This document shows positions 18,499-27,590 of a stretch of DNA of 64,000 bases, piece by piece; the stretch's first letter is position 1, and the number at the start of each line of letters is the position of its first letter. The notes beneath the pieces were generated by a model. It was not told the DNA's origin and did not search any database. It worked only from the letters and a program-made list of their open reading frames with translations. Origin of the DNA: Bacillus sp. OV166 (lineage in GTDB: Bacteria > Bacillota > Bacilli > Bacillales > Cytobacillaceae); the NCBI RefSeq assembly GCF_900177675.1, contig NZ_FXWM01000001.1:567001-631000 (forward strand), in the 5' to 3' direction. Made by a program: the position numbers and the translations under genes.

Positions 18499-18690
18499 GA
18501 CTGCTCAGTATTGATTCGGTTTTGAATTATGCTCAATTAACAACGGAAAATGGAATCTGCTAACCCTATATAGAAATTAATAGCCTTGGAACAACCTTTT
18601 TTCTAAAAACAATTATTTGCCTAACAATATTTGTGCCAGTCCATCATTAGATAAAGAAACGAGATTTTATCTAGATAGGGATGGATGGAA

Positions 18691-18849
18691 ATGGCAAAGA
18701 GAAACCGAGGGAAAACAATCAGCTACCTGCCTTCAAATGGCCGGGGAACATGCCTGCTGTGTGAAAGGACAAGAATCAAGCTACTATATCCGCATACAAC
18801 AGAAACAAACCAAACCATCAAAGTTTGCAAAAACTGCCAGGATAAATAA
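18691..18849 (+). CDS. Small zinc-ribbon protein, 52 residues
   Basis: A short frame begins MAKRNRGKTISYLPSNGRGT and contains CLLCERTRIKLLYPH and VCKNCQDK: two Cys-X2-Cys knuckles about 27 residues apart, a typical zinc ribbon. The sequence is basic, and such proteins often bind nucleic acid or ribosomes. A GGATGGATGG purine tract precedes the ATG. Palindromic repeat A copy 4, with a T-run, follows six bases after the stop and should terminate it. A longer overlapping frame (18617-18922) has no such features. Confidence 0.65.
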   Translation: MAKRNRGKTISYLPSNGRGTCLLCERTRIKLLYPHTTETNQTIKVCKNCQDK

Positions 18850-18854
18850 ACAAT

Positions 18855-18919
18855 GGTGTCAGGCACCGCTCGTGGACATTTGTCCTTTTGCGGTGCCTGA
18901 CACCTTTTTCTTTTTTTGG
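18855..18919 (+). repeat. Palindromic repeat A, copy 4, with T-run
   Basis: A 15-bp stem of GGTGTCAGGCACCGC and GCGGTGCCTGACACC with a 20-nt loop (18855-18904), then a T-rich run to 18919. It is a textbook terminator for the zinc-ribbon gene. Confidence 0.85.
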
Positions 18920-19064
18920 TGATATCAGGCAACGGGGATCATACACTCATTTTTTAAAAGGATATTAACACTAATTGTCGAATAAACTTAACTGTAGTGC
19001 AATTAGCCTAAAGTGGTTGTGAGAGTGTAGTCCCAAATAAATAGATGTTAAAGGGGTGAGATGG

Positions 19065-20138
19065 ATGGCGAAGCGGATTGTGAAGCAGCATGAATTAAAT
19101 TTTTTGAAGCGGGAGCTTAGGTTCTTAGAAGATTCAGAGATTCTTCCTGCAGGAAAGGCCAATGAGATAGATGAGATTTACGAGGTACAGAGACTTTCTT
19201 TCACAAAAACACTTTTGTATGTGGGTTCTATTTTGATTGGCGCGGGGGTACTCAGTTTTATCGCGAGTAATTGGGATGAGATTGGAAAAACAGCGAAGCT
19301 CCTGTTAATCATCGCGCTGTTCGTTGCCAGTAATCTGGCAGGATTTAAAATGGAAAGGAACTATCCAAAGACATCTAAAAGCCTTTATTATGTAGGTGTT
19401 CTTGTGTTCGGGGCGGGGATTTTTCTTGTGGAGCAAATGTTTCATCTCGGAACAAATTCACAAAATGCTTTTTTATGGTGGTCGCTTGGCATTTTGCCAT
19501 TAGCATGGGTATTACGGGATAAATGGATCCTATTAGCATCTTCCTTTTTTGTCCTCAAATACATGCTGGATGGACAATATCTCGAAGGGGTAAATATCCC
19601 GTATTGGACACTGCTTTGGATTGCTGCCATTTATTTACTTAATGAAAAAATAGGGTTTTCAAAAGTAACTGGATTTGTCGCTGGCTTATTATCGCTAGCA
19701 TTTATCGGGACGGTCATTAGCTTTTTTGTCAACCGCTATGAATATACTGATTTTCCTTACGTGTATGGATTAATCTATTTGGTCTTAGGAGTGGCTCTAG
19801 TCCTCTCAAGAGGGAGAATTAGAGACATTTATGTTGTCTTGGGATACCTCGTTCATGGTGCCTCAGCGCTATTGTTATCTTTTGAAGATACCTGGCCAAT
19901 GGATTGGATGTATATTCCCTTTTCGGTCATCTATGTGCTCTATGTATTGTATTTAATTAAAAAAGGAAGTTTGCTCAGTATCATTATTCTATGCGTGATG
20001 ATCTTCCGTTTTTACTTGGATTTATCCTTTGAGTTTTTGCCGAAATCGTTCGTATTTATTATTGGAGGATTCCTGCTCCTAGGTTTCGGTTTTTATTTTG
20101 AAAAACAAAGGAAAAAAGGGGTGAGTGTGCATGAATAA
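19065..20138 (+). CDS. DUF2157 multi-pass membrane protein
   Basis: 357 residues. A cytoplasmic N-terminus of about 50 residues is followed by roughly ten hydrophobic helices. The N-terminal segment and LYVGSILIGAGVLSFIASNWDEI match the DUF2157 family. The ATG at 19065 has AAGGGGTG 6 nt upstream; an upstream GTG at 19056 is less likely. The last bases overlap the start of the GDYXXLXY gene, so the two are translated together. Function unknown. Confidence 0.88.
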   Translation: MAKRIVKQHELNFLKRELRFLEDSEILPAGKANEIDEIYEVQRLSFTKTLLYVGSILIGAGVLSFIASNWDEIGKTAKLLLIIALFVASNLAGFKMERNYPKTSKSLYYVGVLVFGAGIFLVEQMFHLGTNSQNAFLWWSLGILPLAWVLRDKWILLASSFFVLKYMLDGQYLEGVNIPYWTLLWIAAIYLLNEKIGFSKVTGFVAGLLSLAFIGTVISFFVNRYEYTDFPYVYGLIYLVLGVALVLSRGRIRDIYVVLGYLVHGASALLLSFEDTWPMDWMYIPFSVIYVLYVLYLIKKGSLLSIIILCVMIFRFYLDLSFEFLPKSFVFIIGGFLLLGFGFYFEKQRKKGVSVHE

Positions 20139-20661
20139 GCGAGCAAAGCAGTTGGTTTTGGCCTGTTCCGTACCGGTGCTGATTTTGTTAGGTATGTGCT
20201 TCGCGCCCCTCTATACCATGTTAACGGGGGTGGATATGATTATCCAATCCAAACCGTTGGACCCATCCGACCTATTTCGAGGTGATTATGTGACCCTTCA
20301 ATATGAAGCTGAAGAAGTCCCGATAAGTTTGGTGGATAAGGCTGTGGTCTCACGATTGCAGGACCAGGGGGGACAGTTTGATGTATTCGTTCTTATGGAG
20401 AAAAAGGACGGAGTCCACACCCCCATTAAAGTCAGCCTTGAAAAACCCGATAAAGGAATATTCCTAAAAGGAACAATAAACTATATTGATAAAGACAACC
20501 AAGGACAAGAAATTGCCTTCATTGAGTACAATCTGGATAAATACTTCCTTGAGGACAACACCGGGGCAGAATGGGAAAAAGCCTCTGCTAAAGGAGAAAT
20601 ACTAGCCAAACTAAAAGTAAACAACGGCTATGCCGTCCTGACCGATATCACAACCAAGTAA
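20131..20661 (+). CDS. GDYXXLXY-domain membrane protein
   Basis: 176 residues. One N-terminal membrane anchor (about residues 8-32) is followed by an extracytoplasmic domain carrying DLFRGDYVTLQYE, the motif that gives the family its name. This family is usually paired with DUF2157 proteins, as here: start and stop overlap by 8 bases. Translation begins at the ATG at 20131, after AAGGGGTG. Function unknown; the pair is likely to act together in the envelope. Confidence 0.9.
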   Translation: MNKRAKQLVLACSVPVLILLGMCFAPLYTMLTGVDMIIQSKPLDPSDLFRGDYVTLQYEAEEVPISLVDKAVVSRLQDQGGQFDVFVLMEKKDGVHTPIKVSLEKPDKGIFLKGTINYIDKDNQGQEIAFIEYNLDKYFLEDNTGAEWEKASAKGEILAKLKVNNGYAVLTDITTK

Positions 20662-20680
20662 AAGTTGGTGTCAAAAAGTT

Positions 20681-20759
20681 GGTGTCAGGCACCGCACGTG
20701 GACAAAATTGCCTTTTGTCCACGTGGAGAGAACAGTGGTCTTTCTCGGTACCTGACACC
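20681..20759. repeat. Palindromic repeat A, copy 5 (expanded centre)
   Basis: GGTGTCAGGCACCG and CGGTACCTGACACC enclose a longer centre with its own stem (ACGTGGACAAAA with TTTTGTCCACGT). A partial GGTGTCA stands 14 nt to its left. It lies at the 3' end of the GDYXXLXY gene. Confidence 0.85.
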
Positions 20760-20795
20760 TTCTTTCATTCCTAATGTTAACTTAAATTAAAATTA

Positions 20796-20827
20796 GGTTG
20801 ACAATACAGTGTTCAACCATATATTTT
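20796..20827 (+). promoter_or_regulatory. bioY promoter with overlapping inverted repeat
   Basis: TTGACA (20798-20803) and TATTTT or TATATT (near 20820) are spaced 16-18 nt. The -35 box lies inside an inverted repeat GGTTGA-N11-TCAACC (20796-20818). Its half-site orientation is opposite to the usual Bacillus BirA operator, so the regulator is not identified. Confidence 0.45.
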
Positions 20828-20860
20828 AATATTATAACAATTAATTATTGGGGTGGGAGA

Positions 20861-21457
20861 ATGATGAAGAAATTAAGAGCTTTGGATATAACACTAGTGG
20901 GGATGTTTGTAGCATTAATGGCGATTGGGGCAAATATAACCTCCTTTGTACCTTTTATGGTGGTGGGAGGAGTTCCAATTACACTCCAAACCTTTTTCGC
21001 TATCCTGGCAGGAGCTATTTTGGGGAGCCGGTTAGGATCCATAGCGATGACGGTTTATATGCTAGTTGGCTTTGTGGGCGTTCCTGTTTTTGCTAAATTT
21101 GGGGCAGGTCCATCCACAATTTTTAGTCCTACCTTCGGCTTTATTATATCGTATATTTTTACAGCGTTTATCATTGGAAAAATCGTTGAGAAGAAGAAAA
21201 CTGTCGCAGCCTTTATCATCGCCTCCTTAATCGGAATGGCTGTAAACTACTTCTTCGGTACTAATTGGATGTATTTTGCCTATAAGCTTTGGGCTGCTGC
21301 ACCAGAAGGATTCACTTATAAAATGGCCTGGTTATGGATGGTTGTTCCGCTGCCAAAAGACATAATCTTAGCCGTCCTTGCCGGAATCATGGCCCACCGA
21401 CTAGAAAAAACCGTCCTTTCAAAAGGACAATTTAAACATTTAAAGCGTGTTTCTTAA
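20861..21457 (+). CDS. bioY: Biotin transporter substrate-binding subunit BioY
   Basis: 198 residues with about six membrane helices, the S-component of an ECF-type vitamin transporter. The GGVPITLQTFFAILAGAILGSRLGSIAMTVY region and VGVPVFA are the BioY signature. GGGTGGGA precedes ATG ATG (20861/20864). The energizing EcfAAT module is not nearby; it is usually shared and encoded elsewhere. Palindromic repeats A flank the gene on both sides. Confidence 0.93.
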   Translation: MMKKLRALDITLVGMFVALMAIGANITSFVPFMVVGGVPITLQTFFAILAGAILGSRLGSIAMTVYMLVGFVGVPVFAKFGAGPSTIFSPTFGFIISYIFTAFIIGKIVEKKKTVAAFIIASLIGMAVNYFFGTNWMYFAYKLWAAAPEGFTYKMAWLWMVVPLPKDIILAVLAGIMAHRLEKTVLSKGQFKHLKRVS

Positions 21458-21480
21458 GGGCATCAAGTTATAAACAAACT

Positions 21481-21539
21481 AAGGGTGTCAGGCACCGCTC
21501 GTGGACATTTGTCTTTTAGCGGTGCCTGACACCCTTTTT
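21481..21539 (+). repeat. Palindromic repeat A, copy 6
   Basis: AAGGGTGTCAGGCACCGCT and the matching AGCGGTGCCTGACACCCTT with a T-run, 24 nt after bioY. It can act as the bioY terminator. Confidence 0.85.
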
Positions 21540-21651
21540 GTGACCTTTTTTCGAAGTAATTGCTTGATACGAAATTTTTAGATTATTCGGATGTAACACA
21601 TATAATTTACAAGGGCATTTTGATATAATTCAGGAATAATGGATTTATATA

Positions 21652-23427
21652 TTGATAGAAGTTATTACAGAATGGGTGATTACAATCATCAGGTCACGAT
21701 TGAGAAGCTTAAATACCCTGCGTAATCAGATTCTAGCTGTTTTTTTGTTTGTTATGATGATTGTTCTTGCGATTGTTTCCATTATGGTATACAACCAGGT
21801 CGGAACTTTAATGAAGGACAATGCAGAGGAACAAATTCAGCAAACAGCAGTTGAAGCAAATGGAAGAATGGAAACATTATATAGACAAGTGGACACACTG
21901 TCGAACCAATTGGCGACGAATGGTACCGTCCAGCAGCTACTGTTAGGGATCGTTGACGGGGATATCATGGATTTCGCCAAGCAGCAATCGTTAATCAAAG
22001 TCATCAATAATTTCTACGCCTACTCGGATGGGATTTCCAGCTTTGAACTATTTACATCTAAGGGGAAAAGAATTTATCCTTTTGATAATAAGTAATTATC
22101 TAACCGCATTCAACCGAGATGGATAGAGGTAGCGGATAAAGAAAAAGGACGATTAGTATGGGTAGGAAAAGACCCGGCCAATACCAATTATTCTTATGCC
22201 ATTAGAAGAGTGAGTTTAATAGACCGTTGGTTTTCAAACGGGGGATATTTGGTCGTTCGGATCTCTAACAGCTATTTTCAAGTAAAAGAGAACATAGAGG
22301 AACATGGAGAAAAGGGGTATATGATGCTCCTTGATCGAGACTTAGCTCCAATTACTGATAATTATGGAATTGATATTCAGAATATGCTTTTAGAAGGACA
22401 AAAAGCCGTTACTATTAATAAAAAAGAGTTCATGATAGTAAAGGAATCGTCCAAACTGACGGGCTGGACATTGGTTATCTTAAAGCCGACGAGTTTCCTT
22501 TCAGAACGTGTCTCAGCGGTACGTCCCTTTATTTTACTATCGGGTGTAATCGGATATATCATTTTCTTTGTCTCTTCTATTTTTTTGGCGACGATGATCA
22601 CGAGGCCTATTAAGCGACTAACCAATACAATGAAGAAAGCTAAAATGGATGAATTAAAGATAAATCCTGGAAGTTCCGCGTCGTTGGAAATTATTGAACT
22701 TAATAATACGTACAACCAAATGGTCGAAAACACGAATCACCTAATACAAGAGGTGTATGAAAAGGAACTGTTGCGGAGTAGAACTGAATTGAAAGCGCTT
22801 CAATCCCAAATTGATCCCCATTTTCTTTACAATACATTAAATGCCCTTTACTGGTCATTAGAAGAAAAGGGAGAAGAGGATTTGGCAGGGACAGTCATTG
22901 CGATGTCAGAGCTTTTTCGCTATACAATTGGAAACAAAAATAGTGGCGAATGGGTAACCATTCACGATGAACTTGAACATATTGAACGCTATTTACAGCT
23001 GATGAAAATGAGGCTGGGGGACCGATTGATATGGTCTATATCGGTGCGGCCAGAATTCATAGATATAAAAATACCAAAGCTTATCATTCAGCCTTTAGTT
23101 GAAAATGCAATAATCCATGGAATTGAGAAAAAGAGAAAGCAAGGTACCGTCTTTATCCATGTTGAAAAAGTGGACGACTCCTCAAATATCACGATAACCG
23201 TAAAGGACAATGGTTCAGGAATGGAGGCGGAAATGCTTTCACAAATTAATCACGCGATAGAAATGGATGGTGAGTCTTCCATTAAAGGAATGGGGATGGC
23301 TCTTACCAATGTGAATAAAAGAATTCGACTTTATTATGATCAATACAATTTGAAGCATCTATACCTAGATAGTGAACAAGGCGAGGGAACAAAGGTTACA
23401 TTTGAAATTCCAGAGCTGAGGAGGTAA
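21652..23427 (+). pseudogene. YesM-type sensor histidine kinase with in-frame stop
   Basis: Sequence before and after TAA at 22093-22095 is in one frame and forms a single kinase of about 590 codons. The front half has a membrane helix (LRNQILAVFLFVMMIVLAIVSIMVY) and part of an extracellular sensing domain. After the stop come the second helix (near codon 300), a HAMP domain, the YesM-type histidine box (LQSQIDPHFLYNTLNALYW) and the HATPase (LVENAIIHGIE, DNGSGM, GMALTNV). The TAA separates sensor from kinase. A sequencing error cannot be excluded. The 5' end is uncertain; only TTG or GTG starts fit. The intact partner regulator follows 7 bp downstream. Confidence 0.85.
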
Positions 23428-23434
23428 ATAACAG

Positions 23435-24232
23435 ATGGATACCAAGACTATCTTAATCGTCGATGATGAGCAAACAACAAGACAAGGCTTGAAAAAAACA
23501 CTGGAAATATGGTCCGCGGGAAAATATGAAATAATAAGTGCTACTGATGGACCTGAGGCATATGAGCTATTTGGCAAACATAAAATTCATCTTCTAATCA
23601 CAGATGTTTGCATGCCTGAGATGGATGGTTTGAAACTGTTGAAAAACATTAAGGATAGAGGATATAAGCCCGTTGTGATGATTATTTCTGGACATCCTGA
23701 TTTTGAATATGCTCAGGAAGCAATTCGTTTGGGAGTAATTAATTATCTCCTGAAGCCGTTAAGTAAACAAAAACTAATTGAAGCAGTTGAGCAGGCATTG
23801 GAAACAGAAGCTAACATCGAAAGGGCAGACCATCTAGAAAAAGTTGCCGATCAAAAGCTACTGAATGTGGATGCTCGGAAAGACCTCTTGAATTCTCTAA
23901 TAAAAGATGCAATTACATTCATAAATAAAAATTTAAATAGGCAGGTCAGCTTAAAGGAAGTGGCTGATACTGTCCATTTAAATGCCAGTTATTTCAGTGT
24001 TTTGTTTAAAGAGCAAACCCGTTTGACATTTAGTGAATACTTGACGAGAAAAAGGCTGCAAATGGCCAAAAACCTTTTATTAACCACGGATGCACATGTC
24101 GAAGATATCGCCCAGCAGGCAGGCTATCAGACAGCTAAGTATTTCATTAAAATCTTTAAGGATTATGAGGGAATTACACCAAGCAAATACAGAAAAGTGG
24201 CTGTCCTTGACGAAGCACCTATCCAAAAATAG
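23435..24232 (+). CDS. YesN-type response regulator (REC plus AraC HTH)
   Basis: 265 residues. The receiver domain has Asp57 (LLITDVCMPEMDG) as phosphorylation site, the acidic pocket DDE near residue 10 and the Lys of YLLKPLS. The C-terminal AraC-type domain has two helix-turn-helix units and ends EGITPSKYRK. GGAGGT stands 9 nt before the ATG. It is the partner of the interrupted kinase just upstream and probably activates the following ABC transporter and xynB. Confidence 0.92.
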   Translation: MDTKTILIVDDEQTTRQGLKKTLEIWSAGKYEIISATDGPEAYELFGKHKIHLLITDVCMPEMDGLKLLKNIKDRGYKPVVMIISGHPDFEYAQEAIRLGVINYLLKPLSKQKLIEAVEQALETEANIERADHLEKVADQKLLNVDARKDLLNSLIKDAITFINKNLNRQVSLKEVADTVHLNASYFSVLFKEQTRLTFSEYLTRKRLQMAKNLLLTTDAHVEDIAQQAGYQTAKYFIKIFKDYEGITPSKYRKVAVLDEAPIQK

Positions 24233-24246
24233 TGGAATTTCCCCCA

Positions 24247-24274
24247 ATCGCGGTTACCTTACCGTGATTTTTTA
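24247..24274 (+). terminator. Terminator of the response-regulator gene
   Basis: An 8-bp stem with one G-U pair (24247-24254 with 24261-24268) and a T-run. Confidence 0.65.
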
Positions 24275-24293
24275 TTAGTGCTAAAATTCAGTA

Positions 24294-24307
24294 TGTAAGC
24301 GAAAACA
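24294..24307 (+). promoter_or_regulatory. Candidate cre (CcpA) site
   Basis: TGTAAGCGAAAACA matches the 14-base cre consensus TGWAARCGNTWWCA at all positions but one. It lies 20 bp before the sugar-binding-protein gene, a position where CcpA could block transcription. Confidence 0.5.
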
Positions 24308-24326
24308 ATTTATTGGGGGTTTTGAA

Positions 24327-25637
24327 ATGTTTAAGAAAGCGTATACATTGTTACTAGTACTTGCACTGCTTCTTACAGCTGGTCTTGCGGGCTGCAGTGG
24401 TTCTGACAAGGCTAGCAATGAGAGCAGTTCCAAGAAAACGATTAAATTCATGCATCTTTGGCCTGCCGGAAGCTCCAAACAACAAAATTTGATCGTGTCA
24501 GATATTATCAAGCAATACGAGGCAAATCATAAGGATGTAAAAATTGAGGTTGAAGTACTTGAAAATGAACAATACAAGAACAAAATGAAAGTTCTTTCCG
24601 CATCTAACGAGCTTCCAGATGTAGGTTTTACATGGGCAGCTGGATATATGACTCCTTTCGTTAAAGGAAAGCTTTTTTCACCACTTGATGATGTATTATC
24701 TGGCGGTTTGAAAGATTCTTTCATTAGTGGAACAACAGAAGCATATGCGTTAGACGGCAAAACTTATGGTCTTCCACTAGAATTAAACATCGCTCCTATT
24801 TATTACAATAAAGAAATTTTCAAAAAATTTAATCTCGAAGTACCACAAACTTACAGTGAATTCACAAATGTTGTGAAAACACTTGCTAGTAAAGGTGTAG
24901 CACCAATTGCACTTGGAAATAAAGATCGTTGGACTGGATCTCTATGGTATATGTACCTTGCAGACCGTTTAGGTGGTTCTGAGGTTTTAAACAAAGCAAT
25001 CGATCGTACTGGTTCATTTGAAGATCCTGCCTTAGTAACAGCTGCAGATGAAATTCAAAAACTTGTAAAAGAAAATGCATTCAATAAAGGATTTAATGGT
25101 TTGTCAAATGATGAAGGAAAATCAGAATTCTTAAATGGAAAAGCTGCTATGTACCTAATGGGGACATGGGAACTTCCGAACTTCACGACAAATGAAGAAA
25201 TTCCACAAGCATTCCGTGACAATGTTGGATTCTTTAAATTCCCAACAGTTGAAGGCGGTAAAGGGAACATCGACAGTTGGGTTGGCGGTCCTGGGGTTGG
25301 CTTGTTCGTATCTGAAAACTCAAAGGTTAAGCCTGAAGCAAAAGAATTTGTTAAATTCTTTGTTGAAAAATGGGGAGAGCAATCTGTTGAAAAAGCAGGT
25401 GTAATTCCAGCTACTAAAGTTGATACTGCCAAAGTTAAATTGCCACAACTTTATATTGATGTATTAAACGAATTGAATAAAGCTAGCAATCTAACATTAT
25501 TCGCAGATGTTCAAATGAGTGCATCTGTTGCTGAAACACATTTGAATCTAATTCAATCACTGTTCGGGAACGAAGTGAATCCAAAAGATTTTGCTAAACA
25601 ACACGAAGATGCGTTAAAGGCTGACGAAGGCAAATAA
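24327..25637 (+). CDS. Carbohydrate ABC transporter substrate-binding lipoprotein
   Basis: 436 residues. A signal peptide with lipobox LAGC (Cys23) marks lipid anchoring to the outer face of the membrane. The mature part is a family-1 solute-binding protein, with WPAGSSKQQ and LGNKDRWTGSLWYMYLADRLGG among its features. With two permeases, a DUF624 protein and xynB downstream, xylo-oligosaccharides are the likely substrate, by inference. A cre-like site lies upstream and an attenuator-like hairpin follows. Confidence 0.9.
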   Translation: MFKKAYTLLLVLALLLTAGLAGCSGSDKASNESSSKKTIKFMHLWPAGSSKQQNLIVSDIIKQYEANHKDVKIEVEVLENEQYKNKMKVLSASNELPDVGFTWAAGYMTPFVKGKLFSPLDDVLSGGLKDSFISGTTEAYALDGKTYGLPLELNIAPIYYNKEIFKKFNLEVPQTYSEFTNVVKTLASKGVAPIALGNKDRWTGSLWYMYLADRLGGSEVLNKAIDRTGSFEDPALVTAADEIQKLVKENAFNKGFNGLSNDEGKSEFLNGKAAMYLMGTWELPNFTTNEEIPQAFRDNVGFFKFPTVEGGKGNIDSWVGGPGVGLFVSENSKVKPEAKEFVKFFVEKWGEQSVEKAGVIPATKVDTAKVKLPQLYIDVLNELNKASNLTLFADVQMSASVAETHLNLIQSLFGNEVNPKDFAKQHEDALKADEGK

Positions 25638-25652
25638 TCGCAACTTAGAAAA

Positions 25653-25690
25653 AAGGGGCATATATCTTTACTTTTGGTATGTGCCCCTTC
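25653..25690 (+). terminator. Hairpin between binding protein and permease genes
   Basis: A 13-bp stem with G-U pairs (25653-25665 with 25677-25689) and only a weak T-run. It lies inside the operon, so it is more likely a partial terminator or 3' RNA stabiliser that keeps the binding protein mRNA in excess over the permeases. Confidence 0.6.
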
Positions 25691-25723
25691 ATTTTATCCT
25701 GTTTGCAAAGGAGTTGAACCGTA

Positions 25724-26599
25724 ATGAATAGAGTTATGTCCAATAAAAAGATAGTTGCTCTGTATATCGCACCAGCGCTTTTTCTTATCCTTGCCTTGAT
25801 TTATGTCCCAATTGTGCAAACCGGATATTTCGGCTTAATGAAATGGAATGGAATCGGAAAGATGGAATTCATTGGCTTAAAAAATTATGCCCATCTGATA
25901 CAGGATTCCTTGTTTTGGAAGAGTGCCTACCACTCCTTAATACTGGCAGTTTTTTCAACACTTAGCTTGATTGGTTATTTATTCATCTCGATGATATTGG
26001 CAGGCAAAATAAAAGGAGCAGATTTGCTTAGAAAAATCTATCTGATTCCCATGCTGCTTGCATCTGTTGCCATTGCGCAACTCTGGCTGAAAATTTACCA
26101 CCCTACAAATGGAATTCTAAATAGTGTTCTGGTTTCACTTGGAGTTGAAAATCCACCCGCATGGCTAGCAGAACCAGGCATCGCGCTATACGCGATTATC
26201 GTCCCGATTATCTGGCAATATGCAGGCTTTTATATTTTGATCTATTATGCAGCATTGAAAAACATCCCGGATTCCCTTGAAGAAGCTGCGAAAATTGATG
26301 GAGCTACGCCACTTCAAATTGCATTAAAAATAAAAATTCCATTAATCATGAATGTAATCAAGGTAACGATTGTTCTTGCAGTTGTCGGATCATTGAAATA
26401 TTTCGACTTGATTTATGTTATGACTGATGGAGGTCCAAACAATTCCAGTGAGGTTATGGCTTCATATATGTACCATAAAGCATTTAAGGGCTTTGACTTT
26501 GGGTACGGAAGTGCTATTGGTTTTTTCTTATTAATCATCTGTTTAGTTGTTACGTATATCATAAGGAAACTTACCACACAGAATGACGATATTTATTAA
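25724..26599 (+). CDS. Sugar ABC transporter permease (MalF/LacF type)
   Basis: 291 residues with six membrane helices. The cytoplasmic EAA loop (EEAAKIDGATPLQIALKIKIPLI) docks the ATPase. AAGGAG lies 10 nt before the ATG. It forms a heterodimer with the next gene product. No ATPase gene is in this cluster. Confidence 0.92.
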   Translation: MNRVMSNKKIVALYIAPALFLILALIYVPIVQTGYFGLMKWNGIGKMEFIGLKNYAHLIQDSLFWKSAYHSLILAVFSTLSLIGYLFISMILAGKIKGADLLRKIYLIPMLLASVAIAQLWLKIYHPTNGILNSVLVSLGVENPPAWLAEPGIALYAIIVPIIWQYAGFYILIYYAALKNIPDSLEEAAKIDGATPLQIALKIKIPLIMNVIKVTIVLAVVGSLKYFDLIYVMTDGGPNNSSEVMASYMYHKAFKGFDFGYGSAIGFFLLIICLVVTYIIRKLTTQNDDIY

Positions 26600-26615
26600 A
26601 AGAGGGGGGATTTAG

Positions 26616-27515
26616 GTGAATACGGTGAAAACGACTGGATCTCCGGTAATCATAAATAAGGAAAAATCGAATCTAGCGAAGAGCCCATTCCTTAATCGCG
26701 CAGCCTATGGAATTATGTACCTATTCCTTATTATCGTAGCAATTTTTCAAATCTTTCCGATCATCTGGTTATTTCTTTTCTCATTGAAAAATAACCAAGA
26801 AGTTTTTAATATGTCTCCATTTTCCTTGCCAGCACAGCCAAAGTGGGAAAATTACCAAAAGGTTTGGACAGAGGGGAACATTAGCCAATACTTTTTCAAC
26901 AGTATCACCTACACGGTAGTAGCGGTTGTATTGACTGTTATTTTAGCAAGTATGGTAACATTCGCTCTTACGAGAATGAACTGGAAGGGCAGTAAATTGG
27001 TGTTGGGCTTATTCATGGTAGGACTAATGATTCCGGTCCATTCCACACTGATTCCTTTATTTAATACTTTTACAAAAATAAACCTGATTGATAATCCGCT
27101 TTCTGTCATCTTCGCCTATACTGCCTTTAATCTGCCAATCACAATTATGATATTGCTTGGATTTTATGAGGCACTGCCAAGAGAGGTAGAAGAGGCTGCT
27201 GTTATGGACGGAGCTTCGATTAATCATATATTTTTCCGGATTACCCTGCCAATGACTGCACCAGTTATTGCAACAGCAGCGATTATTAACATGATTTACA
27301 ACTGGAATGAATTTGTTTTCGTCAACACATTTATTAGTTCAGACAGCTTTAAAACGCTGACAGTTGGAATTCAGAACTTTATCGGTCAATATACAACGGA
27401 CTGGGGTGCAATTGGTGCAACACTTGTTATTAGTATCCTGCCAATTCTGATTGCATTCTTAATCTTGAGCAACCGAATTGTCGAAGGAATTGCTTCGGGT
27501 TCAGTTAAAGGCTGA
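26616..27515 (+). CDS. Sugar ABC transporter permease (MalG/LacG type)
   Basis: 299 residues with six membrane helices and the EAA loop EVEEAAVMDGASINHIFFRITLPM. The GTG start is preceded by GAGGGGGGA. 16 bp separate it from the preceding permease gene. It is the second membrane half of the importer. Confidence 0.92.
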   Translation: MNTVKTTGSPVIINKEKSNLAKSPFLNRAAYGIMYLFLIIVAIFQIFPIIWLFLFSLKNNQEVFNMSPFSLPAQPKWENYQKVWTEGNISQYFFNSITYTVVAVVLTVILASMVTFALTRMNWKGSKLVLGLFMVGLMIPVHSTLIPLFNTFTKINLIDNPLSVIFAYTAFNLPITIMILLGFYEALPREVEEAAVMDGASINHIFFRITLPMTAPVIATAAIINMIYNWNEFVFVNTFISSDSFKTLTVGIQNFIGQYTTDWGAIGATLVISILPILIAFLILSNRIVEGIASGSVKG

Positions 27516-27590
27516 TTTATTATAATCTAGCAACCTATGAAAATAGGATGGAAGGTATTGAGGGAAACTTGGGATTAGAGGTGAAAAACC

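Noticed and set aside
18617..18922. 101-residue ORF
   Set aside because: It runs into the palindromic repeat and overlaps the better-supported zinc-ribbon frame at 18691-18849.
20796..20818. BirA operator
   Set aside because: The half-sites are in the wrong orientation for the Bacillus biotin box.
22093..22095. Stop-codon read-through or recoding (selenocysteine, pyrrolysine)
   Set aside because: The stop is TAA, which is not used for known recoding, and there is no nearby structure or enzyme; a nonsense mutation is simpler.
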